Assembly (NCBI RefSeq): GCF_013055795.1
Contig: NZ_JABETO010000012.1
Location: forward strand, 17,092-81,091
From: Streptomyces sp. I05A-00742
GTDB taxonomy: Bacteria; Actinomycetota; Actinomycetes; Streptomycetales; Streptomycetaceae
DNA length: 64,000 nucleotides
Reading direction: 5' to 3'
Shown in pieces: positions 51,174 through 59,219 of the stretch. Position 1 is the first letter of the stretch; each line of letters opens with the position of its first letter. A program made the position numbers and the translations under genes. Below the pieces are notes generated by a model that made no database searches, had not been told where the DNA came from, and saw only the letters and a program-made list of their open reading frames with translations.

Positions 51174-52208
51174 ATGACCCTCAGCCTCGCCCAGCTGAGC
51201 CGCTGCACCATCGCCGTCGACCTCGGCGCGTCCCGCACCCGTATCTACGCCCGCAACACCGGCCTGATCGTGGACGAGCCGAGCATCGCCGCGGTCAACA
51301 CCAGGACCGGCTCGCTCATCGCCGTCGGCACCCTCGCCGAGGGCATGGCCGGCCGGACGCCCGCCCACATCCGGGTCATCCGCCCGATCTCCGGCGGCAC
51401 GGTCGTCGACATCGACATGGCCCAGCGCATGCTGCGCCACCTCATCACCGACAAGGTCCGCCGCGCCTGGCGGCGCAAACCGCTGCTGCGCGCCGCGGTC
51501 TGCCTGCCGCACGACGCCGAGCCGATCGCCCAGCGGGCCGCGGTGGAGACCCTGACCGGGCTGGGCGCCCGCCGGGTCGAGCTGGTGGACACCCTCGTCG
51601 CGGCCGCCGTCGGCTGCGGGCTGCCGGTCGAGCTGCCCGAGGCGACGATGATCATCGTCTGCGGCGCGGCCTCCACCCAGGTGGCGGTGTTGTCCCTGGG
51701 GTCCATCGTGGCGGCCGAGAAGGTGCAGGTCGGCGGGGACGCGATCGACTACGCGATCGTCCAGCACCTGCGCAGCGAGCACGAGTTGATGCTGCCGACC
51801 CAGGGCCTCTACCCGCTCCACATGGCCCTCCGCGCGGACCGGATGGGCGGTGGCACGGAGACCGAGGTCCGCGGCCGCGACGTGGCCACGGGCCTGTCCC
51901 GCACCGTGCTGGTCAGCACGGCGCACGTGCGCAACGCCGTGCGCACCCCGCTCACCGTCGTCCTCGACGCCATAGGGCGCGTCCTGCGCGAGTGCCCGCC
52001 CGACCTCGTCGCGGACCTGGGCACGCGCGGCATGATGCTGGCCGGCGGCAGCGCGCTGATGCCCGGTCTGGACACGATGATCGAGGAGGCGACGGGAATG
52101 GTCGTCCACATCGCGGCCAACCCGGACCACTGCTCGGTGCTGGGGCTGGGGGCGATGATGGAGGGCAAGGTCAAGCCGATGGTGCTGGACCCGCTGGCGA
52201 CGGGCTGA
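51174..52208 (+). CDS. MreB/Mbl-like actin-family protein
   Basis: 344 residues, normal MreB length. Phosphate-1 is DLGASRTRIYARNTG (typical DLGTANTLIY), ISGGTVVDIDMAQRMLRHLI and AAVGCGLPVELPEATM follow, and the adenosine motif is GGSALMPGLDTMIEEATG. However phosphate-2, normally DIGGGTTEVAV, reads VCGAASTQVAV: Asp, both distal Gly and Glu are replaced. No mreC/mreD nearby. It may polymerise without normal ATP turnover. ATG chosen after GGGGAGAG; GTG at 51171 is possible. Confidence 0.88.
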   Translation: MTLSLAQLSRCTIAVDLGASRTRIYARNTGLIVDEPSIAAVNTRTGSLIAVGTLAEGMAGRTPAHIRVIRPISGGTVVDIDMAQRMLRHLITDKVRRAWRRKPLLRAAVCLPHDAEPIAQRAAVETLTGLGARRVELVDTLVAAAVGCGLPVELPEATMIIVCGAASTQVAVLSLGSIVAAEKVQVGGDAIDYAIVQHLRSEHELMLPTQGLYPLHMALRADRMGGGTETEVRGRDVATGLSRTVLVSTAHVRNAVRTPLTVVLDAIGRVLRECPPDLVADLGTRGMMLAGGSALMPGLDTMIEEATGMVVHIAANPDHCSVLGLGAMMEGKVKPMVLDPLATG

Positions 52209-52342
52209 GCGTCCCGGCCGCGTTTCCTGACGACCACCTGCTGACGACCACCTGACGAATCGTTCCGCCCCTCCGGGAACTTCCATGCCTCCGGAGCAGT
52301 TCAGCCAGTGCTACCCCCGTTTTCACAAGGAGAGACACGCAC

Positions 52343-52798
52343 ATGGCGCTCTGGGACCGGCTCAAGGAATCGGCCACGACGATGCAGGGCCAGCTGGTCG
52401 CGAAGAAGAACGACCTCAAGAGCGGTGGATTCCGCGACGCGAGCATGGCGATGTGCGCACTGGTGGCGGCGGCCGACGGTTCGGTGGACGCTTCGGAGCG
52501 GCAGCGCGTCGCCTCGCTGATCGCCACCAACGAGGTGCTGCAGAACTTCCCGGCGGACGACCTGCACGCGCGGTTCACGGACTACTGCCAGAAGCTGGCC
52601 GCCGACTTCGACTTCGGCAAGGTCAGCCTGCTCCAGACCATCGGCAAGGTGCAGAAGAAGCCCACCGAGGCACGCGCCGTCATCCAGATCGGCATCGTCA
52701 TCGGTGGCGCGGACGGTGATTTCGACAAGGAGGAGCAGGCCATCGTGCGCGAGGCGTGCTACGCGCTGGGCATCGCGCCCTCCGAGTTCGACCTGTAA
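52343..52798 (+). CDS. TerB family tellurite-resistance-type protein
   Basis: 151 residues. TerB signature: FRDASMAMCALVAAADGSVDASERQRVASLIATNEVLQNF and IQIGIVIGGADGDFDKEEQAIVREACYALGI, with the repeated acidic metal-binding AADG and GADGDFD. AAGGAG ribosome-binding site. 134 bp after the MreB-like gene. No other ter genes (TerC, TerD) are present, so a membrane-stress or metal-sensing role is inferred from family only. Confidence 0.94.
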   Translation: MALWDRLKESATTMQGQLVAKKNDLKSGGFRDASMAMCALVAAADGSVDASERQRVASLIATNEVLQNFPADDLHARFTDYCQKLAADFDFGKVSLLQTIGKVQKKPTEARAVIQIGIVIGGADGDFDKEEQAIVREACYALGIAPSEFDL

Positions 52799-52845
52799 CA
52801 GCCGCTGCACCAGCCGACTGTCGTACGGCATGACGGCATGAGGAA

Positions 52846-52876
52846 CGCGGGTCACCGAGAGGGAAGGTGACCCGCG
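52846..52876. terminator. bidirectional terminator between terB and rppA
   Basis: CGCGGGTCACC (52846-52856) pairs perfectly with GGTGACCCGCG (52866-52876), nine-base loop, between two converging genes. Confidence 0.88.
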
Positions 52877-52889
52877 CTCCCGCGCCCGC

Positions 52890-54008
52890 TCAGGCCGGCA
52901 GTGTCACGGAAGAGTTCCGGTCGGCGGACGTTTTCGCGGGACGGTGGCCGTTGCCGCCCACCGTGCCCGACCAGGTGCCCAGGGCGATCTCGGCGGTGAT
53001 CCCCGGCCCGAAGCCGGCGATCACGCCGCGCGACGCGTGCTCCACGCCGCCGTCCTGGAACAGCCGCTCCAGCGCGTCGAAGACGACCGCGCTCGCGATG
53101 TTCCCCCGCTCGACCAGCGTCTGCCGGCTGTACCGGAACATGGACTGCTCCAGCCGCAGGTACTTGCCGAGGTCGTCGAGGATGCGCGGGCCGCCCGCGT
53201 GCACGATGTAGAAGTCGAGCCGTGAGACGTCCCACTCGTGCGGCTCCGCCATCTCCCGCATCGCCGGGGCGAGCATCGCCATCGTGCCCGGCACCCGTTT
53301 GTCCAGGATGAAGTGGAAGCCGGTGTCCTTCACCCCGTAGGAGATCCAGTCCTCGGTGTCCGGCACCAGGTGCGAGCCGTTGCGTTCGAGCTTCACTCCC
53401 GTCCCGCCGTCCCCGCGGACCACGGCCGCGGCGATCGCGTCGCCGAACAGGCCGTTGGACAGCAGATTGCCGACCCCGAGGTCCGTCGGCTGGTAGAGCA
53501 GGGAACAGAACTCGCACGCCACAATGAGCACATTGGCACCGGGGTAGGCGCTGCAGAAGTCATGGGCGCGGTTGATCGCCGCTCCTCCCGCCGCACAGCC
53601 CAGCTGGGCGATCGGCAGCTGCCGCGTCTCGTTTCTGAAACCCATGGTGTTGATGAGCCACGCGGTCATCGAGGGCATCATAAAGCCGGTACAGGACACA
53701 TACACGATCATGTCGATGTCGCGGACGCTCAGCTCCGCGTGTTCCAGCGCCCGGTTCACCACATCGGGTACCCGAGCCTTGGCCTCCGCCTCATAGAGGT
53801 TGTTCCGTGCGGTGAAGCCCGGATGTTTGAGCGTGGCCTCGATCGGCTGCACCAAATGCCGTGTCTTGACACCGGTGTTGCCGATGAGCCGCAGCGCGAG
53901 CTCCAGCTGCGGATGGTCCGCGTGCAGGGTGCGCGCCAGCTCCAGGGTCTCTTCCCTGGTGATGATGTGCTCCGGAACGGCGATGGCCGGTCTGCACAGA
54001 GTCGCCAT
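52890..54008 (-). CDS. rppA: type III polyketide synthase, 1,3,6,8-tetrahydroxynaphthalene synthase (RppA)
   Basis: Condenses five malonyl-CoA to THN, which oxidises to flaviolin. 372 residues; catalytic triad Cys138 (LPIAQLGCAAGG), His270 (FYIVHAGGPRIL) and Asn303 (ERGNIASAV) fall at the same numbers as S. griseus RppA. GGAGG six bases before the ATG. The P450 gene is 11 bp upstream on the same strand, forming the known flaviolin/HPQ-melanin type operon. Confidence 0.95.
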   Translation of the reverse strand: MATLCRPAIAVPEHIITREETLELARTLHADHPQLELALRLIGNTGVKTRHLVQPIEATLKHPGFTARNNLYEAEAKARVPDVVNRALEHAELSVRDIDMIVYVSCTGFMMPSMTAWLINTMGFRNETRQLPIAQLGCAAGGAAINRAHDFCSAYPGANVLIVACEFCSLLYQPTDLGVGNLLSNGLFGDAIAAAVVRGDGGTGVKLERNGSHLVPDTEDWISYGVKDTGFHFILDKRVPGTMAMLAPAMREMAEPHEWDVSRLDFYIVHAGGPRILDDLGKYLRLEQSMFRYSRQTLVERGNIASAVVFDALERLFQDGGVEHASRGVIAGFGPGITAEIALGTWSGTVGGNGHRPAKTSADRNSSVTLPA

Positions 54009-54019
54009 GGTCGGCCTCC

Positions 54020-55228
54020 TCACCAGGCGACCGGCAGGGTGAGGGGATAACGCCAGATCGACACGGTGTTCCACTGCACCTCCTCCGCCGGTACGGCCAG
54101 GCGCAGTTCGGGGAAACGGTTGATGAGCGTGCCGATGGCGATCTGGAGCTCCATCCGCGCCAGATGGGCTCCGAGGCAGTGGTGCGAGCCGTGGCCGAAG
54201 GTCATGTGCGGCGCCGGGTCCACCCGGTCGAAGTCGATCTCGTCCGGGCGCTCGTACATCGCTCCGTCGCGGTTGGCGCACAGGTACGACACGTGGACGA
54301 CGTCCCCGGCCGGGATGGTCACGCCGTTGAACGTGACGTCCTCCAGCGCCACCCGGGGGATGCCGACCCCCTGCCGGAACGGGATGAACCGCAGCAGCTC
54401 CTCAAGGGCCTGCGGCATGATCTCCGGCCGCTCGCGCAGCTGCGCCAGGTGTTCCGGATGGGTGAGCAGGGTGTAGATGATGTTGCAGATCTCGTAGGTG
54501 CTGGTGTCGTGTCCCGTGACGAGCAGGAGCATGCCCATGACGGCCAGCTCCTTCTCGTCGAGCATCTCGTCGCCCACCCGCGCCGTGGCGAGGGAGCTGA
54601 GGAGGTCGCTGCCGGGGTCGCGGCGCCGTTGGGCGGTCAGCTCGGCGAAGTACCCGCGGAGCCCGGCCTTGGCCTCGGTCGCCGCCTCCTTGTCCGCGGG
54701 CTTCATGGACATCATGGCCATGGCCCAGGCGCGCAGCTGCGGCCTGTCCTCCATCGGGACGGCCAGCAGCTCGCAGATCGTCATCAGCGGCAGCTTCCCG
54801 GCCAGGTGGTGGGCGACGTCGGCGGGCGATCCCTCGTCCTCCATGGCGTCCAGCAGCTTGTCCACCACCTGCTGGGTCTTGGGCCGCAGCTCCTCGACCT
54901 GCTTGTTGCTGAACCCCGTGGTGACGAGGCGGCGGAGCCTGCTCAGGGCCGGCGGGTCCATCAGGTTGATCGCCTCCGACTGGGCGATCGGCGCCGGTGT
55001 GATGCGCGGAAAGTCCTTCCCGATCAGCGCGGCCCGGCTGAAGCGCCGGTCCTGCGTGACCGTACGCACGTCCTCGTACCGCGTCACCAGCCAGCACTCG
55101 CCCTCGCCGTACGGCATACGGACCTTGGCGACCGGGGCCTCCGTCCGCATCCGCTCCATGAACGGGTCCGGTTCCAGCGCTTCATCGTGACGGAAGGGAC
55201 ATGTCCGTTCGGATTCCTCAGTGGTCAT
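54020..55228 (-). CDS. cytochrome P450 (CYP158A/P450mel-like)
   Basis: 402 residues. I-helix LLLVTGHDTSTYEI, ExxR in EELLRFIP, and heme loop FGHGSHHCLGAHLAR with Cys351. Linked to rppA, where CYP158A2 of S. coelicolor couples flaviolin and P450mel of S. griseus couples THN to hexahydroxyperylenequinone; oxidative biaryl coupling of RppA products is therefore the likely reaction. No dedicated ferredoxin gene is adjacent. Ribosome-binding site GGGGAG. Confidence 0.94.
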   Translation of the reverse strand: MTTEESERTCPFRHDEALEPDPFMERMRTEAPVAKVRMPYGEGECWLVTRYEDVRTVTQDRRFSRAALIGKDFPRITPAPIAQSEAINLMDPPALSRLRRLVTTGFSNKQVEELRPKTQQVVDKLLDAMEDEGSPADVAHHLAGKLPLMTICELLAVPMEDRPQLRAWAMAMMSMKPADKEAATEAKAGLRGYFAELTAQRRRDPGSDLLSSLATARVGDEMLDEKELAVMGMLLLVTGHDTSTYEICNIIYTLLTHPEHLAQLRERPEIMPQALEELLRFIPFRQGVGIPRVALEDVTFNGVTIPAGDVVHVSYLCANRDGAMYERPDEIDFDRVDPAPHMTFGHGSHHCLGAHLARMELQIAIGTLINRFPELRLAVPAEEVQWNTVSIWRYPLTLPVAW

Positions 55229-55275
55229 GCGAAGCACTCCCCATACCCAAGGGCACGGCCTTGGCGGCGCGCCGA

Positions 55276-55303
55276 TATCTACAGACCGATTCCGCAGGGG
55301 CAA
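55276..55303 (-). promoter_or_regulatory. candidate promoter of the P450-rppA operon
   Basis: Minus strand TTGCCC (55298-55303), 16-base spacer, TAGATA (55276-55281), about 48 bp ahead of the P450 ATG. The hexamers are reasonable housekeeping-sigma matches. Confidence 0.5.
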
Positions 55304-55391
55304 GCACGCCACACCTGTACCCGGATGATTCACTCTATTTGTGGACTTACCCGTGTAAATGAAACAGCTTTCTGTCGAACACACCAGGCGT

Positions 55392-55411
55392 GTTCACCCA
55401 AGTAGGTGAAC
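55392..55411. promoter_or_regulatory. GTTCACC palindrome upstream of P450-rppA
   Basis: GTTCACC-CAAGTA-GGTGAAC, perfect seven-base arms, about 90 bp upstream of the proposed -35. A candidate site for a GntR- or TetR-like regulator of pigment synthesis; no such regulator gene is adjacent. Confidence 0.45.
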
Positions 55412-55674
55412 CTCGCCGGAAGCGCGGCGGGAGGACGCCGGGGGCGCGCGGGGAGCTTCCAGCGCCCCCCGCGGACCTCGGGCGTACGGGCTCCGGTACG
55501 GCTCCGGTACGGCCGCCTCCGGGTACGTCGAGGAGGGCGTCGAGGAGGACGCCAACGACGGGCCGGTACCTCCGGCGGCATGCGAAACCGCCCGGTAGCG
55601 GCCGGAAATCACCGGAACCGGCTGAATCCCACCACGGGTTCTGTCCGGGGTTCGCCGCAGCGGCTTTCGCGCGG

Positions 55675-55746
55675 CGCGCTCAGAAGCCGCGGCACGCTCA
55701 GAAGCCTCTGTGCACTCAGAAGCCTCGGCGCGCTCAGGAGCTGATG
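55675..55746. repeat. four imperfect 18-base tandem repeats
   Basis: Units begin at 55675, 55693, 55711 and 55729, each with the core CGCTCAGAAGCC or close variants. The last unit contains the stop codon of the DUF1876 gene; because the unit is 18 bases, every copy places a stop in the same minus-strand frame. Confidence 0.8.
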
Positions 55747-56006
55747 CCCCGGACGCGCTCGTGCGTGTGCTGCTCGATGTCCTTCACGGCGATGTCGAGC
55801 AGTTGGTCCGCCAGGACGTGCAGGGCACGGGAGGCGGCCAGTTCGTCGCCGATGTCGGGCACGTTCTCGTCCGCCGGGTGGCAACGGGCGGTCCCCTCGC
55901 CGACCATCGGGCCCGGGGCCTTGCCGGAGAGACGGGCCTCGGCGGTGACGACGTGGTCGTGCTCGGTGATGCCGACCGTCACGGTCCAGGACTTGTTGCC
56001 GCTCAT
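55734..56006 (-). CDS. DUF1876 family protein (copy 1)
   Basis: 90 residues: KSWTVTVGITEHDHVVTAEARLSG, GPMVGEGTARCHPADENVPDIGDELAASRALHVLADQLLDIAVKDIEQHT. This is the actinobacterial DUF1876 pattern (dsRBD-like alpha/beta fold). Function unknown; related to the second copy at 56960-57232, with the same length. Its stop lies in a tandem repeat. Confidence 0.93.
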   Translation of the reverse strand: MSGNKSWTVTVGITEHDHVVTAEARLSGKAPGPMVGEGTARCHPADENVPDIGDELAASRALHVLADQLLDIAVKDIEQHTHERVRGISS

Positions 56007-56075
56007 GGACTGGCCTTTCTGCCGGCTGATTTCCCAGGCTGGCACGCACGCCCGCCCGTCGCACGCCGGGCAGGG

Positions 56076-56828
56076 TCAGACGGAGGGGCCCGGGCCGGCG
56101 GGCGGCGGATCGGGCGGATCGAGCGGGCCGGCGGGGGGCTGGGGTGGCTGCGCGGGTGGCCGGCCGGCCGTGCCGTCGCGGTCCCTTCGGTGGGCGCCGA
56201 GGCCGACGAGAGCCGTGATCAGCCCGGCCACGGCGGTCACCAGCCCCGAGACCCCCGTCATGATCGCGACGGCGTCGTTGACCGGCTCGGCGAGGGGCGG
56301 GGCGGTGGGGAGCTCCACGGGAGCGGAGGGGCCGGAGGGGGCAGGGGACCCGGAAGGGGCGCTCGGGCGGCTCGGTGACGCCGAGGGGGCCGGGAGCGGC
56401 GGGGCTGCCGTACGCGTACGTGGCGGGGGTATGGAGACCGGTGGGCGTTCGACGGGTGGGGCCCCTGTGGTCGGGGGGCGGTCGGGCGCCGAGGGGTCGA
56501 GCGTCCGGGCCGGGGGCGATGCCGGTCGCGTCCAGGGCCGCTGCGGGACGGGTGTCCGGGAGGCCGTGGGCGGGCTGCCTTCCCCCGGAGTCGCGGTCCC
56601 GGTCCAGCCGCCCGGGAGCGAGGTCGCGGCGTCGCTCGGGCGGCCCGTGGGCAGGGTGGTCGCCGGGGCCGCCGATCCCCTGTGGCCCGGATCCGTCGCC
56701 CGCAGCTGTGCCGTGGCCGCCAGCAGGACCACCCCCGCGGCGATCAGCCCGACACCCGTCCACACCCACCGCCGCGCGCGTCGCGGCGTCCACTTCCCGC
56801 GCGGAACCACACTCCGGGTTTCGGCCAC
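56076..56828 (-). CDS. membrane protein with long Pro/Ser/Thr-rich region
   Basis: 250 residues. One N-terminal membrane helix (about 22-43, VWTGVGLIAAGVVLLAATAQL), about 130 residues of Pro/Ala/Thr/Ser-rich, probably extracytoplasmic linker, a second hydrophobic helix (about 187-212, GVSGLVTAVAGLITALVGLGA) and a Pro-rich tail. Reminiscent of wall-spanning spacers, but no ligand or enzyme domain is present. Encoded between the two DUF1876 genes. Confidence 0.7.
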   Translation of the reverse strand: MAETRSVVPRGKWTPRRARRWVWTGVGLIAAGVVLLAATAQLRATDPGHRGSAAPATTLPTGRPSDAATSLPGGWTGTATPGEGSPPTASRTPVPQRPWTRPASPPARTLDPSAPDRPPTTGAPPVERPPVSIPPPRTRTAAPPLPAPSASPSRPSAPSGSPAPSGPSAPVELPTAPPLAEPVNDAVAIMTGVSGLVTAVAGLITALVGLGAHRRDRDGTAGRPPAQPPQPPAGPLDPPDPPPAGPGPSV

Positions 56829-56959
56829 ACCTCAGGCTATGGACAGCTCCCGGCCGGAACCACGGACGCCGCTCCATCTACGCAGTTATGCGCAGCGGCG
56901 GCGTCCGCGTTTGCCATGGAAAAACGATCCGCTTCCCATCCGATTCCCAGGGTGATTTC

Positions 56960-57232
56960 TCAAACGGCAAGTCGCTCCACCGGCTTGTGCGTGTGCTGCT
57001 CGATATCCGAGGCAGCCGTGTGCAGCAACTGGTGCGACAACGACGACATGGCACGGGCCACCGCGAGCTCGTCGCCGATTTCCGGCACGTTCTCGTCGGA
57101 CGGGTTGCACCGTGCGGTGCCCTCGCCGACGATCGTGCCCGTGGCGGCTCCGCTCAGCCTCGCCTCCGCGTTCACGGTGTCGGCGTTCTCCTTGATGCTG
57201 ATCTGTACGTTCCAGCTCTTCATTCCGGTCAT
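56960..57232 (-). CDS. DUF1876 family protein (copy 2)
   Basis: 90 residues: MKSWNVQISIKENADTVNAEARLSG, GTIVGEGTARCNPSDENVPEIGDELAVARAMSSLSHQLLHTAASDIEQHT. Clear paralogue of the 55734-56006 protein, about half identical along its whole length, so the pair arose by local duplication with the membrane protein gene between. An ATG nine bases further in (MKSW) is an alternative start. Divergent from the AraC-type gene. Confidence 0.93.
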   Translation of the reverse strand: MTGMKSWNVQISIKENADTVNAEARLSGAATGTIVGEGTARCNPSDENVPEIGDELAVARAMSSLSHQLLHTAASDIEQHTHKPVERLAV

Positions 57233-57386
57233 GGGAGCACCCTCTTCCAGCCGCTCAGCATGAACCATTTCTCTGTGGCCACACTCCCCCACTTACCATC
57301 GTCACACCGTGCCGCGCCGGTCGCACGCGGGCCGGAACCGGCACGCGCGCGCCCGGTGTTCCGGAACCCGTCGGTACCATCCCGGC

Positions 57387-58475
57387 ATGCTGAGCGAGAC
57401 CGTTTTCCGGAGCGCGGACGTGCCACCGGCCGACCGTTTCGACCTCTGGCGGAAGTACATCGCCGACAGCTATGTCCCCCTGGAGATCCAGGCACCCGGC
57501 ACGGAGGGCTTCACCGCGACGCAGCGCATTCTGGAGCTGGGCGCCGTGCGTCTGTGGAAGGTCGAGCACTCGCCGATGAGCATGCGGCGGACCCCCGCGC
57601 TGATCCGGCGGTCCGACCCCGAGCTGTACCACCTCTCCCTGCCCCTGCGCGGCACCATGCGCGTCGCCCAGCACGGCAGGGCGCGCCACGAGGACCGCTA
57701 CGGCGAGCGCGACCTGGTGCTCCTGGACACCTCGCGCCCGTACGCCATGGAGGCCGCCGCCGACCTCAGCCGGGACCGGATCTCCGGCACCGGGCTCTTC
57801 GTCCCGCGCGGTCTCCTCCCCCTCCCCGCCGCCCGCGTCGAGCGGCTCCTGAACCGCCGGCTGCCCGGGAACGAGGGCATCGGCGAGCTGCTGATCCAGT
57901 TCCTCACCCAGGTCTGGGACCGGGCCGGTGCCTGCCGCCCCGCCGACGGCCCGCGCCTCGGTACCGTCGCCGTGGACCTGCTGTCGGCCGTCCTGGCGCA
58001 CATGCTGGATTCCCACGACCCCTGTACGCCGGAATCCCGCCGTCGCACCCTGGTTCTGCACGTCAAGGCACACATCCGCAGGCACCTCGCCGACCCCGCG
58101 CTGACCCCCGCGACGATCGCCGAGGCCCACCACATCTCCCTCAGCTACCTGCACCGCCTCTTCGAGACGGAGGAGGCCACGGTGGCCGCCTGGATCCGCC
58201 GCCGACGCCTCGAACACGCCCGCCACGACCTCGCCGACCCCGCGCAGCGCACGGTCCCCGTCCATGCCGTCGCCACCCGCTGGGGCTTTTCCCGCGCCGC
58301 CGACTTCAGCCGCGCCTTCCGCGCGGCCTACGGCCTCCCGCCCCGCGACTACCGCGCCACCGCACTCCGCGACGCCATCCTCCGCGACGCCTCCTTCCGC
58401 GGTGCCACCTTCCGCGACGGCGGGCACGCCCCGGGCCCCGGCGCCCACGGCCGCCCCCGCGGCCGGGACGCCTGA
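57387..58475 (+). CDS. AraC-family transcriptional regulator
   Basis: 362 residues. N-terminal AraC-binding-type sensor domain (ADVPPADRFDLWRKYIADSYVPLEI; YHLSLPLRGTMRVAQHGR) and C-terminal double HTH (about 225-325: AHIRRHLADPALTPATIAEAHHISLSYLHRLFETEEATV; VPVHAVATRWGFSRAADFSRAFRAAYGLPPRDYR). The tail reads ALRDAILRDASFRGATF, a few turns of pentapeptide-like repeat, unusual for the family. Divergent from DUF1876 copy 2. Confidence 0.93.
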   Translation: MLSETVFRSADVPPADRFDLWRKYIADSYVPLEIQAPGTEGFTATQRILELGAVRLWKVEHSPMSMRRTPALIRRSDPELYHLSLPLRGTMRVAQHGRARHEDRYGERDLVLLDTSRPYAMEAAADLSRDRISGTGLFVPRGLLPLPAARVERLLNRRLPGNEGIGELLIQFLTQVWDRAGACRPADGPRLGTVAVDLLSAVLAHMLDSHDPCTPESRRRTLVLHVKAHIRRHLADPALTPATIAEAHHISLSYLHRLFETEEATVAAWIRRRRLEHARHDLADPAQRTVPVHAVATRWGFSRAADFSRAFRAAYGLPPRDYRATALRDAILRDASFRGATFRDGGHAPGPGAHGRPRGRDA

Positions 58476-58491
58476 GGCGGAGCGACCGCCG

Positions 58492-58638
58492 TCAGACCCC
58501 GCCCGGAGCGGCCCGGGCGGGCGGGGCCGTCGCCCCGCCTCTCCGGCCGACGGTGATGACGTCGAGGCTGTCGATACTGTCGATGCCGTCGATGACGCCG
58601 ACCGTGATCGGCATGACACACAGGCCTGTTGAGATCAT
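58492..58638 (-). CDS. candidate 48-residue small protein
   Basis: Starts MISTGLCVMPITVGVIDG, continues IDSIDSLDVITVGRRGG and ends APPARAAPGGV. The ATG has GGAGGT four bases upstream, the best ribosome-binding site in this part of the window, and the codons end mainly in G or C. The N-terminal half is hydrophobic with an Ile-Asp-Ser/Gly repeat and a single Cys; the C-terminal half is Gly/Ala/Pro/Arg-rich. It could be a membrane-active or processed peptide. No known family; no processing enzyme is adjacent. Confidence 0.5.
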   Translation of the reverse strand: MISTGLCVMPITVGVIDGIDSIDSLDVITVGRRGGATAPPARAAPGGV

Positions 58639-58856
58639 GGGCACCTCCGGAGCGACAGTCAGTGACAGCGAGTGAACCTCTCGTAGTCTTCCCCGTCCGG
58701 AAGCCCCCGCGTCGGCGCGAAGGGGTTGTGCGGAGGTGCGCCACGAGCGCGCCAGGGGCATCCCAGGACGCCACCGCCACCCCGCACCCTGCCCGTCCCA
58801 CCCGCCGGACGCCTTCCGCACCCGCCGGACGCGGCCCACATCCGCCGGCGGCCGCC

Positions 58857-59219
58857 CTACTTGCCGAACCGCTCGGCCAGCGCCTCTTCGTCGGCCAGGA
58901 ACCACGTCTGCCGCCCTCGGTTGCATTCGCGCACGAAGTCACGGAGGGACGAACTCGCCGCCGTGTGACGGGAGATGTCCCCCAACACCACCAGACCCAT
59001 CCGGTAGGTCACAAACTTCTGGATGAAGTCCCCGGCCACCCGCGTCTGCAACCGGAAGAACGATTCGTCGAACCGGTCGGCTGGTACGACGACCCACTCG
59101 GCGCCCTGGTACGAGGCATTACCCACGAGATCCACGGCGTCGCGTTCAGTGCCGATGCGTTCGCCCTCGGGGGCGCACATCATGACCGGGACGTCATGGA
59201 TCTTCGTCAGAATGCTCAT
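58857..59219 (-). CDS. DUF4180 domain-containing protein
   Basis: 120 residues: ERIGTERDAVDLVGNASYQGAEWVVVPADRFDESFFRLQTRVAGDFIQKFVTYRMGLVVLGDIS then SSSLRDFVRECNRGRQTWFLADEEALAERF, the full DUF4180 pattern (STAS-like alpha/beta fold). GTG six bases upstream is an alternative start. Function unknown. The small 48-residue gene lies downstream on the same strand, 218 bp away. Confidence 0.92.
   Translation of the reverse strand: MSILTKIHDVPVMMCAPEGERIGTERDAVDLVGNASYQGAEWVVVPADRFDESFFRLQTRVAGDFIQKFVTYRMGLVVLGDISRHTAASSSLRDFVRECNRGRQTWFLADEEALAERFGK

Larger units (their letters stand above)
55229..55733. other. 505-bp region upstream of the P450-rppA operon
   Basis: No gene accepted. The part near the P450 gene carries its promoter. 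55300-55400 is relatively AT-rich, and GTTCACC-N6-GGTGAAC (55392-55411) is a perfect dyad. The remainder toward 55670 is GC-rich with short GGTACGGCTCC-like repeats; 55675-55746 holds an 18-base tandem repeat. Confidence 0.55.

Noticed and set aside
52343..52798. tellurite-resistance operon
   Set aside because: Only terB is present; terC, terD and terZ are absent, so no operon-level claim is made.
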